Below, piece after piece: positions 16,129 to 24,000 of a DNA stretch of 40,347 nucleotides. Source of the stretch: Sphingomonadales bacterium (GTDB lineage: Bacteria; Pseudomonadota; Alphaproteobacteria; Sphingomonadales; Sphingomonadaceae); assembly GCA_004173185.1 (NCBI GenBank), contig SEFZ01000038.1, forward strand, positions 1 through 40,347, in the 5' to 3' direction. The notes under the pieces were generated by a model. It was not told where the DNA came from. It did no database searches and saw nothing but the letters and a program-made list of their open reading frames with translations. Position 1 is the first letter of the stretch. Every line of letters starts with the position of its first letter. The position numbers were made by a program, and so were the translations under genes.

Positions 16129-17166
16129 GTGCCCGACAACAAGCCACGCGCAATCGCCGCGGACCTTCTCTCCTGGTATGATGTCCACGCCCGCGCGCTG
16201 CCGTGGCGCGCGGCGCCGGGAGCGAATGCGCCCGATCCCTATCGCGTATGGCTGAGCGAGATCATGCTCCAGCAGACGCAGGTGGCGAGCGCGAAGCCCT
16301 ATTTCGAGAAGTTTACGGAGCGCTGGCCGAGTTTCGCGGCGCTGGCAGCGGCGGAAGATGCCGATCTGATGGCCGCATGGGCGGGGCTTGGCTATTATGC
16401 CCGCGCCCGCAACCTGCTCGCCTGCGCTCGCGAAGTCGCCGCCTTGGGCGAACTGCCCGGCACCGAGGCGGCGCTGCTCAAGCTACCCGGGATCGGCGGC
16501 TATACCGCTGCGGCGATCGCTGCGATCGCGTTCGGGCAGCGTGCGGTGGTGGTCGATGCCAATGTCGAGCGGGTCGTCTCGCGGCTGTTTGCGGTGACCG
16601 AATCGCTGCCGGGCGCGAAGAAACGCATCCACGCGCTGACCGATTCGATCACTCCCGATGCCCGCGCGGGCGACTTCGCACAGGCGATGATGGATCTGGG
16701 CAGCACTATCTGCACCGCGCGCAGCCCGCGCTGCCTGCTCTGCCCCCTGCGCGCGGATTGCCAGGGGTTCGCCAGCGGCGCACCCGAGCGCTTCCCGATC
16801 AAAGCAGCCAAGACTCCCAAGCCGCAACGCTATGGCACGATGTTCTGGCTGACGCGTGGCGATACGGTGCTGCTCGTTCGCCGCCCGGACAAGGGGCTGC
16901 TGGGCGGGATGCGCGCTTTGCCCACCGGGCCGTGGGTCGATTCGCCGCCGGGTCTGGAGGGCGCGCCCGCACCCGCCGACTGGCATATGCTCGAAGAGCG
17001 TGCCGCGCACGGATTTACCCATTTCAATTTGCAACTCGCCCTTGCAGCCGCCCAAGCTGCGGAGCATGAAACGCCGGCAGGCGAATGGTGGCCGATAGCC
17101 GACATCGAATCGGTGGGCCTGCCGACGGTTTTCGCCAAGGCGGCACGGATTTTCGGGAGAGAATGA
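16129..17166 (+). CDS. mutY: A/G-specific adenine glycosylase MutY
   Basis: A 345-residue base-excision repair enzyme. SEIMLQQTQV holds the catalytic Glu44, the helix-hairpin-helix is LPGIGGYTAAAI (about residues 119-130), the catalytic Asp is in VVDANVERV (Asp143), and the [4Fe-4S] cluster is bound by Cys195, Cys202, Cys205 and Cys211 (C-x6-C-x2-C-x5-C). The last 110 residues form the Nudix-like domain that recognises 8-oxoguanine, ending HGFTHFNLQLAL and WWPIADIESVGLPTVFAKAARIF. It removes adenine opposite 8-oxoG. Start is GTG, 27 bases from the divergent DUF721 gene. Its stop overlaps the following serine hydrolase gene. Confidence 0.95.
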   Translation: MPDNKPRAIAADLLSWYDVHARALPWRAAPGANAPDPYRVWLSEIMLQQTQVASAKPYFEKFTERWPSFAALAAAEDADLMAAWAGLGYYARARNLLACAREVAALGELPGTEAALLKLPGIGGYTAAAIAAIAFGQRAVVVDANVERVVSRLFAVTESLPGAKKRIHALTDSITPDARAGDFAQAMMDLGSTICTARSPRCLLCPLRADCQGFASGAPERFPIKAAKTPKPQRYGTMFWLTRGDTVLLVRRPDKGLLGGMRALPTGPWVDSPPGLEGAPAPADWHMLEERAAHGFTHFNLQLALAAAQAAEHETPAGEWWPIADIESVGLPTVFAKAARIFGRE

Positions 17167-18452
17167 TGCGCGGATTGATCGGGTTCGGATTTGCCGGGAT
17201 GGCCATGCTGGCCTCGCCAGCGCTCGCGCAAACAGCCCCGGCAGTGCCCGGCGTCGCGGCCCAGACCGAAGTCGCCAAGACCTATGTGGCCAATGGCTCG
17301 GTAGCCGGGATCGTCATCCTCACCGGCCATGGCAGCGGCAAGAGCGATAGCATTACCGTCACCTCGGAAGGCAAGATCGGCGCCGCCGCCGATTCGCCCA
17401 AGGCCGATGCGAACAGCCTGTGGCGCATCTATTCGATGACCAAGCCGATTACCGGCATGGCCGCGATGATCCTGATCGATGACGGCAAGCTCAAGCTCGA
17501 CGATCCGATCAGCAAATATATCCCGGCGTTCAAGGACATGAAGGTGCTGATCGACCCCAAAAAGGGTCTCGAAAGCCGCCCGGCGACCACCCAGATCACC
17601 GTGCGCCATCTGCTCACCCACACGGCGGGTCTCGGCTATATCCTTCCGGGCCAGACCGGGCCGCTGATCGACGAATATGGCCGGCTCGGGATCAATCCGG
17701 CACAGGTCAACGCAGCGCTGGAAAGCACCACCCGCCCGTCGCGCCCCGCCAGCCTTGAGGAATTCGCCAACCGGCTCGCGACCTTGCCGCTGCTCTCCGA
17801 GCCGGGCACCAAATGGAGCTATTCGATCGGGCTCGATCTGCTCGGCCGCGTCATCGAAGTCGCATCGGGCATGCCGTTCGACAGCTTCGTCAACACCCGC
17901 ATCTTCGCCCCGCTCAAGATGCAGTCGAGCTATTGGACCGTACCGGGCAGCGAAGTCGGCCGCTTTGCCGATAATTTCGCGTCGCTCGGCGGCACCCGCG
18001 TGGTGATGGATCCGGCCAAAAGCTCGGTCTATCTGACCCCGCCCAGCTTCCCTTATGGCGGCGCCAGCCTGGTAATGTCGGCGAAGGATTATGATCGCTT
18101 CCTCCACATGCTGCTGAACGGTGGCGAACTCGATGGCGCACGAGTCTTGAAGCCCGAGACCGTAAAACTCGGAATGTCGGATCTGCTGCCCGCGGGCGCG
18201 GACACCAGCCTGCTCAACACCAATCGTGCGGGCGGCGTCTCATTGGGCTTTGGTGCCGGCGGTTCGGTCTATCTGGCGGATGCGCCCGGCGGTGCCGGCA
18301 AGGGCACCTATGGCTGGGGCGGTGCAGCCGGCACGATCGGCTGGGTCGATCCGGTCCACAAATTGCGCGTGACCGTGATGGTCAATCTGTTCGGCGACCT
18401 CAAGCTGCGCGACGACACCACCAAGGCGATCTTCGCCGATCTGGGGAAATGA
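17163..18452 (+). CDS. Secreted serine hydrolase, beta-lactamase class C family
   Basis: A 429-residue protein with a signal peptide (MMRGLIGFGFAGMAMLASPALAQ) and a penicillin-binding/beta-lactamase fold. The nucleophile motif S-x-x-K is SMTK (about residues 89-92), the Tyr motif is in KWSYSIGLDLLG, and HLLTHTAGLGY is a common block of the esterase/peptidase members. Relatives include EstB-type esterases and D-aminopeptidases, so a resistance role is not implied. ATGATG at 17163-17168 offers two starts; the first overlaps the mutY stop, and GGGAGAG lies just upstream. Its stop overlaps nudC (ATGA). A periplasmic hydrolase between two nucleotide-quality enzymes is odd but may only reflect gene packing. 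Confidence 0.87.
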   Translation: MMRGLIGFGFAGMAMLASPALAQTAPAVPGVAAQTEVAKTYVANGSVAGIVILTGHGSGKSDSITVTSEGKIGAAADSPKADANSLWRIYSMTKPITGMAAMILIDDGKLKLDDPISKYIPAFKDMKVLIDPKKGLESRPATTQITVRHLLTHTAGLGYILPGQTGPLIDEYGRLGINPAQVNAALESTTRPSRPASLEEFANRLATLPLLSEPGTKWSYSIGLDLLGRVIEVASGMPFDSFVNTRIFAPLKMQSSYWTVPGSEVGRFADNFASLGGTRVVMDPAKSSVYLTPPSFPYGGASLVMSAKDYDRFLHMLLNGGELDGARVLKPETVKLGMSDLLPAGADTSLLNTNRAGGVSLGFGAGGSVYLADAPGGAGKGTYGWGGAAGTIGWVDPVHKLRVTVMVNLFGDLKLRDDTTKAIFADLGK

Positions 18453-19318
18453 ACCCGCCCGGCTTCACCGGCAGCACGCTGGATCGCGCGGACCGCGTCC
18501 GCCACGAGCCCGAATTGCTCGCGGCGGCGATCGGTGATCCCAAGGCGCGGTTGCTGGTCCTGAACGGGCTCGATCCCGAACTCGACGATTATGATCGCCT
18601 GCGCTGGACCAATCTCGCCATGGCGACGGGCGAATTGCTGTTCCTCGGCTTTTACGAAGGCTCGCCGCGATTCGTCTCGGCGCTGCCCGAGGGAGTACGC
18701 CCGCCCGCGACGCGGTCGATGGCATTGTTCGGGATGCTCGATCGCTTCACCCGCGAAGATGCCGCGCTTTATGCCGCCGCGCGCAGTCTGGTCGATTGGC
18801 ATGCCCGCCACGGCTTTTGCGCGGTCTGCACGACGCCGAGCGACATTTTCCGCGCCGGCTGGGGCCGCAAATGCTCCAATTGCCGCGCCGAGCATTTCCC
18901 GCGGGTCGATCCGGTCGTCATCATGCTCGCCGAACTGGGCGATCGCGTGCTGCTCGGCCGCCAGCCCGCATGGCCGCCGGGTCGCTATTCGGCGCTGGCC
19001 GGGTTTCTCGAAGTCGGCGAATCGATTGAGGATGCAGTCGCGCGCGAACTGCATGAGGAATCCGGCGTAAGGGTTCGCGATATTCGCTATGTCGCCAGCC
19101 AGCCCTGGCCGTTCCCCTCGTCGCTGATGATCGCCTGTATCGGCGTGGCCGATGACGAAGCGATCACGCTCGACGTGCATGAGCTGGAGGACGCTCGCTG
19201 GTTCACCCGCGATCAGGTCGAACGCGCATTGGCGGGCGATCCGGAAGCCGCCTTCATCGCTCCGCCGCCTTACGCCATCGCTCACAGCTTGCTGACGGCG
19301 TGGGCAGAGGGGGCCTGA
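18449..19318 (+). CDS. nudC: NADH pyrophosphatase NudC
   Basis: A 289-residue Nudix enzyme with the full NudC layout. An N-terminal beta domain is followed by a zinc ribbon with CAVC and CSNC, then the Nudix box GFLEVGESIEDAVARELHEESGV. The NudC-type signature SQPWPFPSSLM follows. NudC hydrolyses NADH to NMNH and AMP and can remove NAD caps from RNA in some bacteria. It follows the serine hydrolase gene by a four-base overlap, ending a three-gene operon with mutY. The 205 bases after it, up to pheA, hold no gene that I can support. Confidence 0.94.
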   Translation: MNPPGFTGSTLDRADRVRHEPELLAAAIGDPKARLLVLNGLDPELDDYDRLRWTNLAMATGELLFLGFYEGSPRFVSALPEGVRPPATRSMALFGMLDRFTREDAALYAAARSLVDWHARHGFCAVCTTPSDIFRAGWGRKCSNCRAEHFPRVDPVVIMLAELGDRVLLGRQPAWPPGRYSALAGFLEVGESIEDAVARELHEESGVRVRDIRYVASQPWPFPSSLMIACIGVADDEAITLDVHELEDARWFTRDQVERALAGDPEAAFIAPPPYAIAHSLLTAWAEGA

Positions 19319-19523
19319 CGCCATTCATCTCCCGCCGGGACGACGGCTGGCTTGCAATGTAGGATTTCGCCTGCTTGGCTAAGAGCGCGGCATGCTCTGG
19401 CGGCATTGCCGTCCGCTCTTTGAAATAGCCGGTTCGAAAGGCCCATGGTCAGTGCGAACATTGGGGAACATTCGCGCCGCGAAACCGGCGCTTGGGCCTA
19501 AACTTCGCCTGATCTTCCGCGCG

Positions 19524-20414
19524 TCAGGGCCGCACGCGCGCCTGCGGATAGGTGCCCAGCACCCGCGCCCACTTCGTATGGAAGCGCAGTTCCTCCAGCG
19601 CGCGGCCAACCGTGGCATCCGCCGGGCTGCCGACCACGTCGCAATAAAATTCGGTCGCCGCGAAGGTGCCGCCGCGCTGGTAGCTTTCCAGCTTGGTCAT
19701 GTTGACGCCGTTGGTCGCGAAGCCGCCCAGCGCCTTGTACAGCGCGGCGGGCACGTTCTTCACTTCGAAGATGAAGGTGGTCATGAACGGTCCCGGCCCC
19801 TCATGTTCGGGAGCCGCACGGGCAAGGACGACGAAGCGCGTCATATTATGCTCGGCATCGGCGATGTCCGTTTCGAGCGTGTTGAGGCCGTAGAGATCGG
19901 CGGCGCGGGGCGGGGCCAGCGCAGCGACTTCCGCGTCCGCCATTTCGGCGACCATCGCGGCGGCGCCCGCGGTATCGGGATAGGGCAGTGGCGCGATCCC
20001 GCGTGCCTTCAGCCATTGATGGCATTGGCCCAGCGCCTGCGGATGGCTCATCGCCTGCTTCACTTGCTCGAGCTTGCCCGTGCCCATCAACGCGTAGCGG
20101 ATCGGCAGGAAATGCTCGCCGGTGATCACCAGCCCCGATTCGGGCAGCAGGAAATGAATGTCGGCCACGCGGCCATGCAGCGAATTTTCAATCGGGATCA
20201 TCGCGCAATCGGCGAGACCTTCCTTCACCGCGTCGATCGCATCCTCAAACGAAAAGCACGGAAGCGGCAGCCCGTTCGGAAAGGCTTCGAGTACGGCGAT
20301 GTGCGAATTGGCACCCGGCGCACCCTGAAAAGCGACCGCGCGCTCAGGGGCCTTGGCGGCTTCTTCGATCATCGCCGCGACGATCGGGCGTGCAGGCGCT
20401 GCGAAATTCTCCAT
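19524..20414 (-). CDS. pheA: Prephenate dehydratase
   Basis: A 296-residue monofunctional enzyme. The catalytic domain shows AFQGAPGANSHIAV, PIENSLHGRVADIHFLL and the NMTRFVVL motif containing the catalytic Thr-Arg-Phe. A C-terminal ACT domain carries NVPAALYKALGGFATNGVNMTKLESYQ, which in most homologues binds phenylalanine for feedback control; the ESRP sequence is replaced by ESYQ, as is common in alphaproteobacteria. It converts prephenate to phenylpyruvate. The chorismate mutase that supplies its substrate is at 5580-5864. The gene is divergent from the cytochrome c gene. Confidence 0.95.
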   Translation of the reverse strand: MENFAAPARPIVAAMIEEAAKAPERAVAFQGAPGANSHIAVLEAFPNGLPLPCFSFEDAIDAVKEGLADCAMIPIENSLHGRVADIHFLLPESGLVITGEHFLPIRYALMGTGKLEQVKQAMSHPQALGQCHQWLKARGIAPLPYPDTAGAAAMVAEMADAEVAALAPPRAADLYGLNTLETDIADAEHNMTRFVVLARAAPEHEGPGPFMTTFIFEVKNVPAALYKALGGFATNGVNMTKLESYQRGGTFAATEFYCDVVGSPADATVGRALEELRFHTKWARVLGTYPQARVRP

Positions 20415-20457
20415 GGGTGGCGGCGATTAACCGGGGATACCTCGCCCGGCAAGCGGC

Positions 20458-20486
20458 TTGCGATGCGGAAACTCGCGCACTAGAGG
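20458..20486 (+). promoter_or_regulatory. Possible housekeeping promoter for the cytochrome c gene
   Basis: TTGCGA (20458-20463) and TAGAGG (20481-20486) are separated by 17 bases and lie 40 bases before the cytochrome c start. The spacing and the TTG start of the -35 box fit alphaproteobacterial sigma-70 promoters, but the -10 box is weak. This is a visual match only. Confidence 0.3.
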
Positions 20487-20526
20487 GGTCTCGAAATCCA
20501 CGATCAGAATTCCTCAGGGGCATAAG

Positions 20527-21198
20527 ATGGAAGACCGCACAAACACGATCGCAGGTTGGGCACTGGCCGGCGGCATTGCCGCGCTTGGTCTCTCGATCGT
20601 TAGCGGAATGGTGTTTCACAACGAGCGTCCGGCCAAGATGGGCTATCCTATCGAAGGCGTTGAAGAGGCTGGCGCAGGTGGCGGTGCCGCTGTTGCCGCG
20701 CCGATCGCAGTGCGCCTTGCCGAAGCCGATCTCGCCAAGGGTGAAGCTTCGTTCAAGAAGTGCATCGCTTGCCACACGATCGCATCGGGCGGTGCCAACG
20801 GCCTCGGCCCGAATCTCTACGCCACGGTGAACAAGCCACACGGCCATATCGCGGGCTTCGCATATTCGGACGCGCTGAAGGGCGTACCCGGCACCTGGAC
20901 CTTCGATGCGCTTGACGCATGGCTGGCCAGCCCGCGCAAATACGCGCCCGGCACCAAGATGACCTTCGCGGGCATTCCCGATGCGCAGGAGCGTGCCAAC
21001 GTCATCGCTTATCTCAACGCGCAGGGCTCGAACGTGCCGTTCCCCGCCGCTCCGGCAGCAGGCGCCGAGCCCGCCGCCGAGGCGAACGTGACCGCGCAGG
21101 ACGACACCGGCAACCTTTCGAATCAGGCTGGTCCGGCCACCGGCGCACCGTCGGTCGATCCGCAGGCGAAGATCGAAGCGGAGAAGAAGGGCCTCTAA
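20527..21198 (+). CDS. Membrane-anchored class I cytochrome c (c2/CycM type)
   Basis: A 223-residue protein. An uncleaved N-terminal membrane anchor lies at about residues 8-30. It is followed by an Ala/Gly linker and a class I cytochrome domain with haem motif CIACH (79-83) and the likely axial methionine in GTKMTFAGI. The C-terminal 45 residues are an Ala/Pro/Glu/Gln-rich tail not present in short CycM proteins. CycM-type cytochromes pass electrons from the bc1 complex to the terminal oxidase at the periplasmic face. It is a single-gene unit with its own promoter region and a strong terminator. Preferred start is ATG 20527, with AGGGGC upstream; an earlier in-frame ATG has no such site. Confidence 0.92.
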   Translation: MEDRTNTIAGWALAGGIAALGLSIVSGMVFHNERPAKMGYPIEGVEEAGAGGGAAVAAPIAVRLAEADLAKGEASFKKCIACHTIASGGANGLGPNLYATVNKPHGHIAGFAYSDALKGVPGTWTFDALDAWLASPRKYAPGTKMTFAGIPDAQERANVIAYLNAQGSNVPFPAAPAAGAEPAAEANVTAQDDTGNLSNQAGPATGAPSVDPQAKIEAEKKGL

Positions 21199-21220
21199 GG
21201 CTCGCTTCACCGGCGCATGA

Positions 21221-21257
21221 AAAAGGCCCGCTCTCCGGTCTGGAGAGCGGGCCTTTT
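21221..21257. terminator. Strong bidirectional Rho-independent terminator
   Basis: Perfect 16-base arms (21221-21236 and 21242-21257) form a GC-rich stem with a five-base loop and are bounded by A-runs and T-runs on either side. It therefore works for the cytochrome c gene on the plus strand and for the LOG-family gene on the minus strand. It lies midway between the two converging stops. Confidence 0.92.
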
Positions 21258-21283
21258 CATTTGGGCTCGGCCTTTGTTGAGGC

Positions 21284-22168
21284 TCAGGCCTTGGCCGGGT
21301 CCTGCTCGCGGTCCTGCCAGAATTTCTGGACCACGGCCCAGCCGTCCTCGGCGGTTTCGCAATAATGGAAGAGCTTGAGGTCCTTGGCGGCGATCACGCC
21401 TTCCTCGACCAACGCTTCGAAATTGACGACTCGCTCCCAAAAGGCGCGGCCGTAGAGCAGGATCGGGATCGGCTTGATCTTGCCGGTCTGAATCAGGGTC
21501 AGCAGTTCGAACAATTCGTCGAAGGTGCCGAACCCGCCCGGAAAGGCTGCCAGCGCGCGGGCATGGAGCAGGAAGTGCATCTTGCGCAGCGCGAAATAGT
21601 GGAACTGCATCGAAAGCGCCGGGGTCACATAGGGGTTGGGCGCCTGCTCATGCGGCAGCACGATGTTGAGCGCGATTGATTCCTGGCCGACATCGAGCGC
21701 GCCGCGATTGGCGGCTTCCATGATCGATGGTCCGCCGCCCGAACAGACGACGAAGTGCCGCTTGCCGGCTTCGTCGCGCGGGAAGACGCTGACCTTGCGC
21801 GCCAGTTCGCGCGCGACATCATAATATTTGCTCTTCTCGATCAGCCGCTCGGCAACGACCTTTTCCTGCTCGGTCTTCGCGGTGTCGCGCAGCAGCAGCG
21901 CCTTTTCGGGCTCGGGAATGCGGGCGGAACCGTAAAACACAAAGGTCGAGGCGATATTGGCTTCGTCGAGGATCAGCTGCGGCTTGAGCAGCTCAAGCTG
22001 AAAGCGCACCGGGCGCAGATCCTCGCGCAACAGGAAGTCCATATCCTGAAAGGCGAGGCGATATGCCGGATGTTCCGTTTGTGGCGTGCCGCTGTTCGTG
22101 TTGGCGCTGGCGGCTTCTTCGCGAGCGGGCTGGAAAACCCGGCTCGGCACTCTTGTTTCGTTGCTCAT
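21284..22168 (-). CDS. LOG-family (TIGR00730) nucleotide-binding protein
   Basis: A 294-residue member of the LOG family. The Rossmann fold carries CSGGGPSIMEAANRGA and the family signature PGGFGTFDELFELLTL, which in plant and bacterial LOG enzymes binds the ribose-phosphate and cleaves cytokinin riboside monophosphate to base plus ribose 5-phosphate. This is the long form with about 100 extra N-terminal residues (FQDMDFLLREDLRPVRFQLELLKPQL), more like the PpnN-type purine nucleotide phosphoribohydrolases than the short LOG enzymes. The real substrate is uncertain. MSNETRVP is preferred over an ATG twelve codons upstream, which leaves 36 bases from the extensin-like gene on the same strand. 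Confidence 0.88.
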   Translation of the reverse strand: MSNETRVPSRVFQPAREEAASANTNSGTPQTEHPAYRLAFQDMDFLLREDLRPVRFQLELLKPQLILDEANIASTFVFYGSARIPEPEKALLLRDTAKTEQEKVVAERLIEKSKYYDVARELARKVSVFPRDEAGKRHFVVCSGGGPSIMEAANRGALDVGQESIALNIVLPHEQAPNPYVTPALSMQFHYFALRKMHFLLHARALAAFPGGFGTFDELFELLTLIQTGKIKPIPILLYGRAFWERVVNFEALVEEGVIAAKDLKLFHYCETAEDGWAVVQKFWQDREQDPAKA

Positions 22169-22204
22169 TTGTATCGGCTTAGGCTGATTGCGCGATAGCT
22201 GCAA

Positions 22205-22888
22205 TCAGGCGCAGAATGGCCCCCGGCCCATGTCGAGATGCAAATGGTTGTAATGCGCCGCATTGTAATCCGGGCTGAGCACGGTCTTGAACCGGCGGCA
22301 GGCCGATATGTGCAGCGTCTTGAGAAACTCGCGGGTCGCGGGATCGCTCGATTTCCAGCCATGCTGGATCGTGATCCGCCGGCCATCCTTGAGCACAAAG
22401 CCCGAGACATCGACGGCGTTGGCGGTGCCATGTTCGGATATTTTGCCGACCGTCGCTGCGCCACCGCCGACGATCGCGCGGCAGGAATAGGTGCCATAGG
22501 TTTCGACGCGGACCAGTTCGCTGCCCATAATCTGCTTCGCGGCAGGCGCGACCGCATAGCGCACCCAAGCCGCGAACGTTTTTGCCAGCTCGCAGCGCAT
22601 CGATTTGAGCCCCGTCACCGGCACGCCGATATCGAGCAATTGCACCGCGCCGGTCACCACGCAGCCTCCGCCGAAATCGCGATCGGGCAGCCCCGAATAG
22701 CGGACATCGGCGCGGGCCAGTTCGGTGAAGCATTGCTGGGTTGCACGCGGCGTGGGGCCGTTGAGCGTGATCGGGCCGGAAGGCCGCTCGCGAATCGGCG
22801 CAGGGCGTGGGGATGGCGCGGGGGAATCGTCCCCCCCGAACATGCAGGCGCTGAGAAGCAGCGGAAGAAGGATTAGGGCGATACGCAT
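22205..22888 (-). CDS. Extensin-like lipoprotein with M15-like peptidase fold
   Basis: A 227-residue protein with a lipobox (LLSAC, Cys15), a Pro-rich linker and an extensin-like C-terminal domain. The metal-binding pattern of the LAS/M15-type fold is visible: SEHGTANAVDVSGF (His and Asp) and HYNHLHLDMG (His). Members are found widely in alphaproteobacteria and are thought to act on peptidoglycan cross-links at the cell envelope, though most are untested. The Cys residues CRAIV, SACRRF and the terminal GPFCA may form disulphides. It precedes the LOG-family gene on the same strand. Confidence 0.87.
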   Translation of the reverse strand: MRIALILLPLLLSACMFGGDDSPAPSPRPAPIRERPSGPITLNGPTPRATQQCFTELARADVRYSGLPDRDFGGGCVVTGAVQLLDIGVPVTGLKSMRCELAKTFAAWVRYAVAPAAKQIMGSELVRVETYGTYSCRAIVGGGAATVGKISEHGTANAVDVSGFVLKDGRRITIQHGWKSSDPATREFLKTLHISACRRFKTVLSPDYNAAHYNHLHLDMGRGPFCA

Positions 22889-23002
22889 CGCGAATGCGAT
22901 ACCAGCGGGATGGTTAACGAGGCCTAAGCGAGACGATGGTCGCGGTGGCTAAGCGCAGCCGGGAGCGATATTTCCGCCCGCAAAACAAAAAGGGGATGCC
23001 GC

Positions 23003-23878
23003 ATGATCCGGTTGCTTGCGACGATAATGGCTGCGCTGTTGGCGTCTCCCGCTTTGGCCCAGTCGCCGCCCGCCGAGCCGCTGCGTATTTCGCTATGGGA
23101 GAAAGGCGCGCCGGGCTTTGAGGAGCGCGCGAATATTCCCGAAGTTTCGAAGGAATATTGGACGCGCAACATCAATAATCCGAGCATCACTTATTATCCC
23201 GCCCGCGCCGAGCGCCGCACGGGCGCTGCGATCCTGATCATGCCTGGCGGCGCGCATGAATTTCTGGTCATCACCAGCGAGGGCGAGAATGTCGCGCGCT
23301 GGTTCGCCGAGCGCGGCGTGGCGGCGTTCGTGCTGCGCTACCGGCTGTTTCGCGGCAAGGAATCGCTGGGATATAGTTTCGACCATGCTCGCGCGGATGC
23401 TGCGCGCGGTATGCGCACCATCCGCAGCCGCGCGCCCGAATTTCGCGTCGATCCTGCGCGAATCGGCGTGATCGGCTTTTCGGCGGGCGGCGAACTTGCC
23501 CGCGCAACCACGCTCCGGCCGTTGCCCGCGACCAAGGGCGATTCGATCGACGCGCTCTCGTCACGTCCCGATTTCTCGATCCTCGTTTATCCCGGCCCGC
23601 TCCACGGCGAAGAGACGATCACGAAGGATTCGCCGCCGCTGCTGCTCACTGCGGCGACCGACGACGAATGCTGTTCGCAACCCACCGTCGAGTTGATGAC
23701 GGCGTATCGCGCGGCGGGTGCTTCGGTAGAGATGCATTTATTCGCAGCGGGCGGTCATGCGTTCAATCTGGGCGAGCGTACCCCGTTCGTGAGCCTGCGC
23801 CACTGGGGTGACCGGATCACGGACTGGATGACCGATCGCGGCCTGTTTGCTGCATGGCCGGATGCAGCGAAGCCCTGA
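23003..23878 (+). CDS. Secreted alpha/beta hydrolase (BD-FAE/xylan esterase type)
   Basis: A 291-residue protein with a signal peptide (MIRLLATIMAALLASPALAQ) and an alpha/beta hydrolase core. The catalytic triad is easy to place: Ser in GFSAGG, Asp in the LLLTAATDDE loop and His in GGHAFNLG. The PGGAHEFLV oxyanion-hole loop and the FVLRYRLF block match the esterases once annotated as xylanases or acetyl-xylan esterases. It should act in the periplasm on ester-linked carbohydrate or another small ester. It is monocistronic, with the serC leader 60-120 bases downstream. Specificity cannot be assigned. Confidence 0.85.
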   Translation: MIRLLATIMAALLASPALAQSPPAEPLRISLWEKGAPGFEERANIPEVSKEYWTRNINNPSITYYPARAERRTGAAILIMPGGAHEFLVITSEGENVARWFAERGVAAFVLRYRLFRGKESLGYSFDHARADAARGMRTIRSRAPEFRVDPARIGVIGFSAGGELARATTLRPLPATKGDSIDALSSRPDFSILVYPGPLHGEETITKDSPPLLLTAATDDECCSQPTVELMTAYRAAGASVEMHLFAAGGHAFNLGERTPFVSLRHWGDRITDWMTDRGLFAAWPDAAKP

Positions 23879-23940
23879 TCTGAGCCACAATATTGCATCG
23901 CTGCACCGCAGCGCAATTGACTTCCGCCAAACCGCCGCTA

Positions 23941-24000
23941 GGGCCGTCGACGGGCCACGCGGTCCCAACGCCGCGCGTGCTCTCTGTGAGGAGAGACTAC
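23941..24000 (+). ncRNA. serC leader RNA (regulatory element upstream of serC)
   Basis: The 60 bases before serC can form three stems. The first is GGCC (23942-23945) with GGCC (23953-23956), around the palindrome CCGTCGACGG. The second is CACGCGG (23956-23962) with CCGCGCGTG (23971-23979), with a small bulge. The last is CTCTC (23980-23984) with GAGAG (23991-23995), so it buries the GAGGAGAG ribosome-binding site of serC. A described alphaproteobacterial motif, the serC leader upstream of serC-serA, has exactly this property. The match is by structure, position and gene context; I could not run the covariance model. The ligand, if any, is unknown. Confidence 0.68.

Noticed and set aside
15559..16188. 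Upstream in-frame start that would lengthen the DUF721 protein by 29 residues
   Set aside because: It would overlap the mutY start on the other strand and the extra residues do not fit the family; ATG at 16101 is better.
16830..18107. A 425-residue minus-strand open frame
   Set aside because: It crosses the end of mutY and most of the serine hydrolase gene and shows no domain.
17163..18452. Antibiotic-resistance beta-lactamase
   Set aside because: The SMTK and HLLTHTAG blocks fit the large esterase/peptidase branch of class C-like proteins, and operon context gives no support for resistance.
19454..19475. GAAC-N6-GAAC with flanking GCGAA/TTCGC, resembling an alphaproteobacterial LexA box
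   Set aside because: The SOS box has a seven-base spacer and this one has six; it also lies downstream of two converging genes instead of before a gene.
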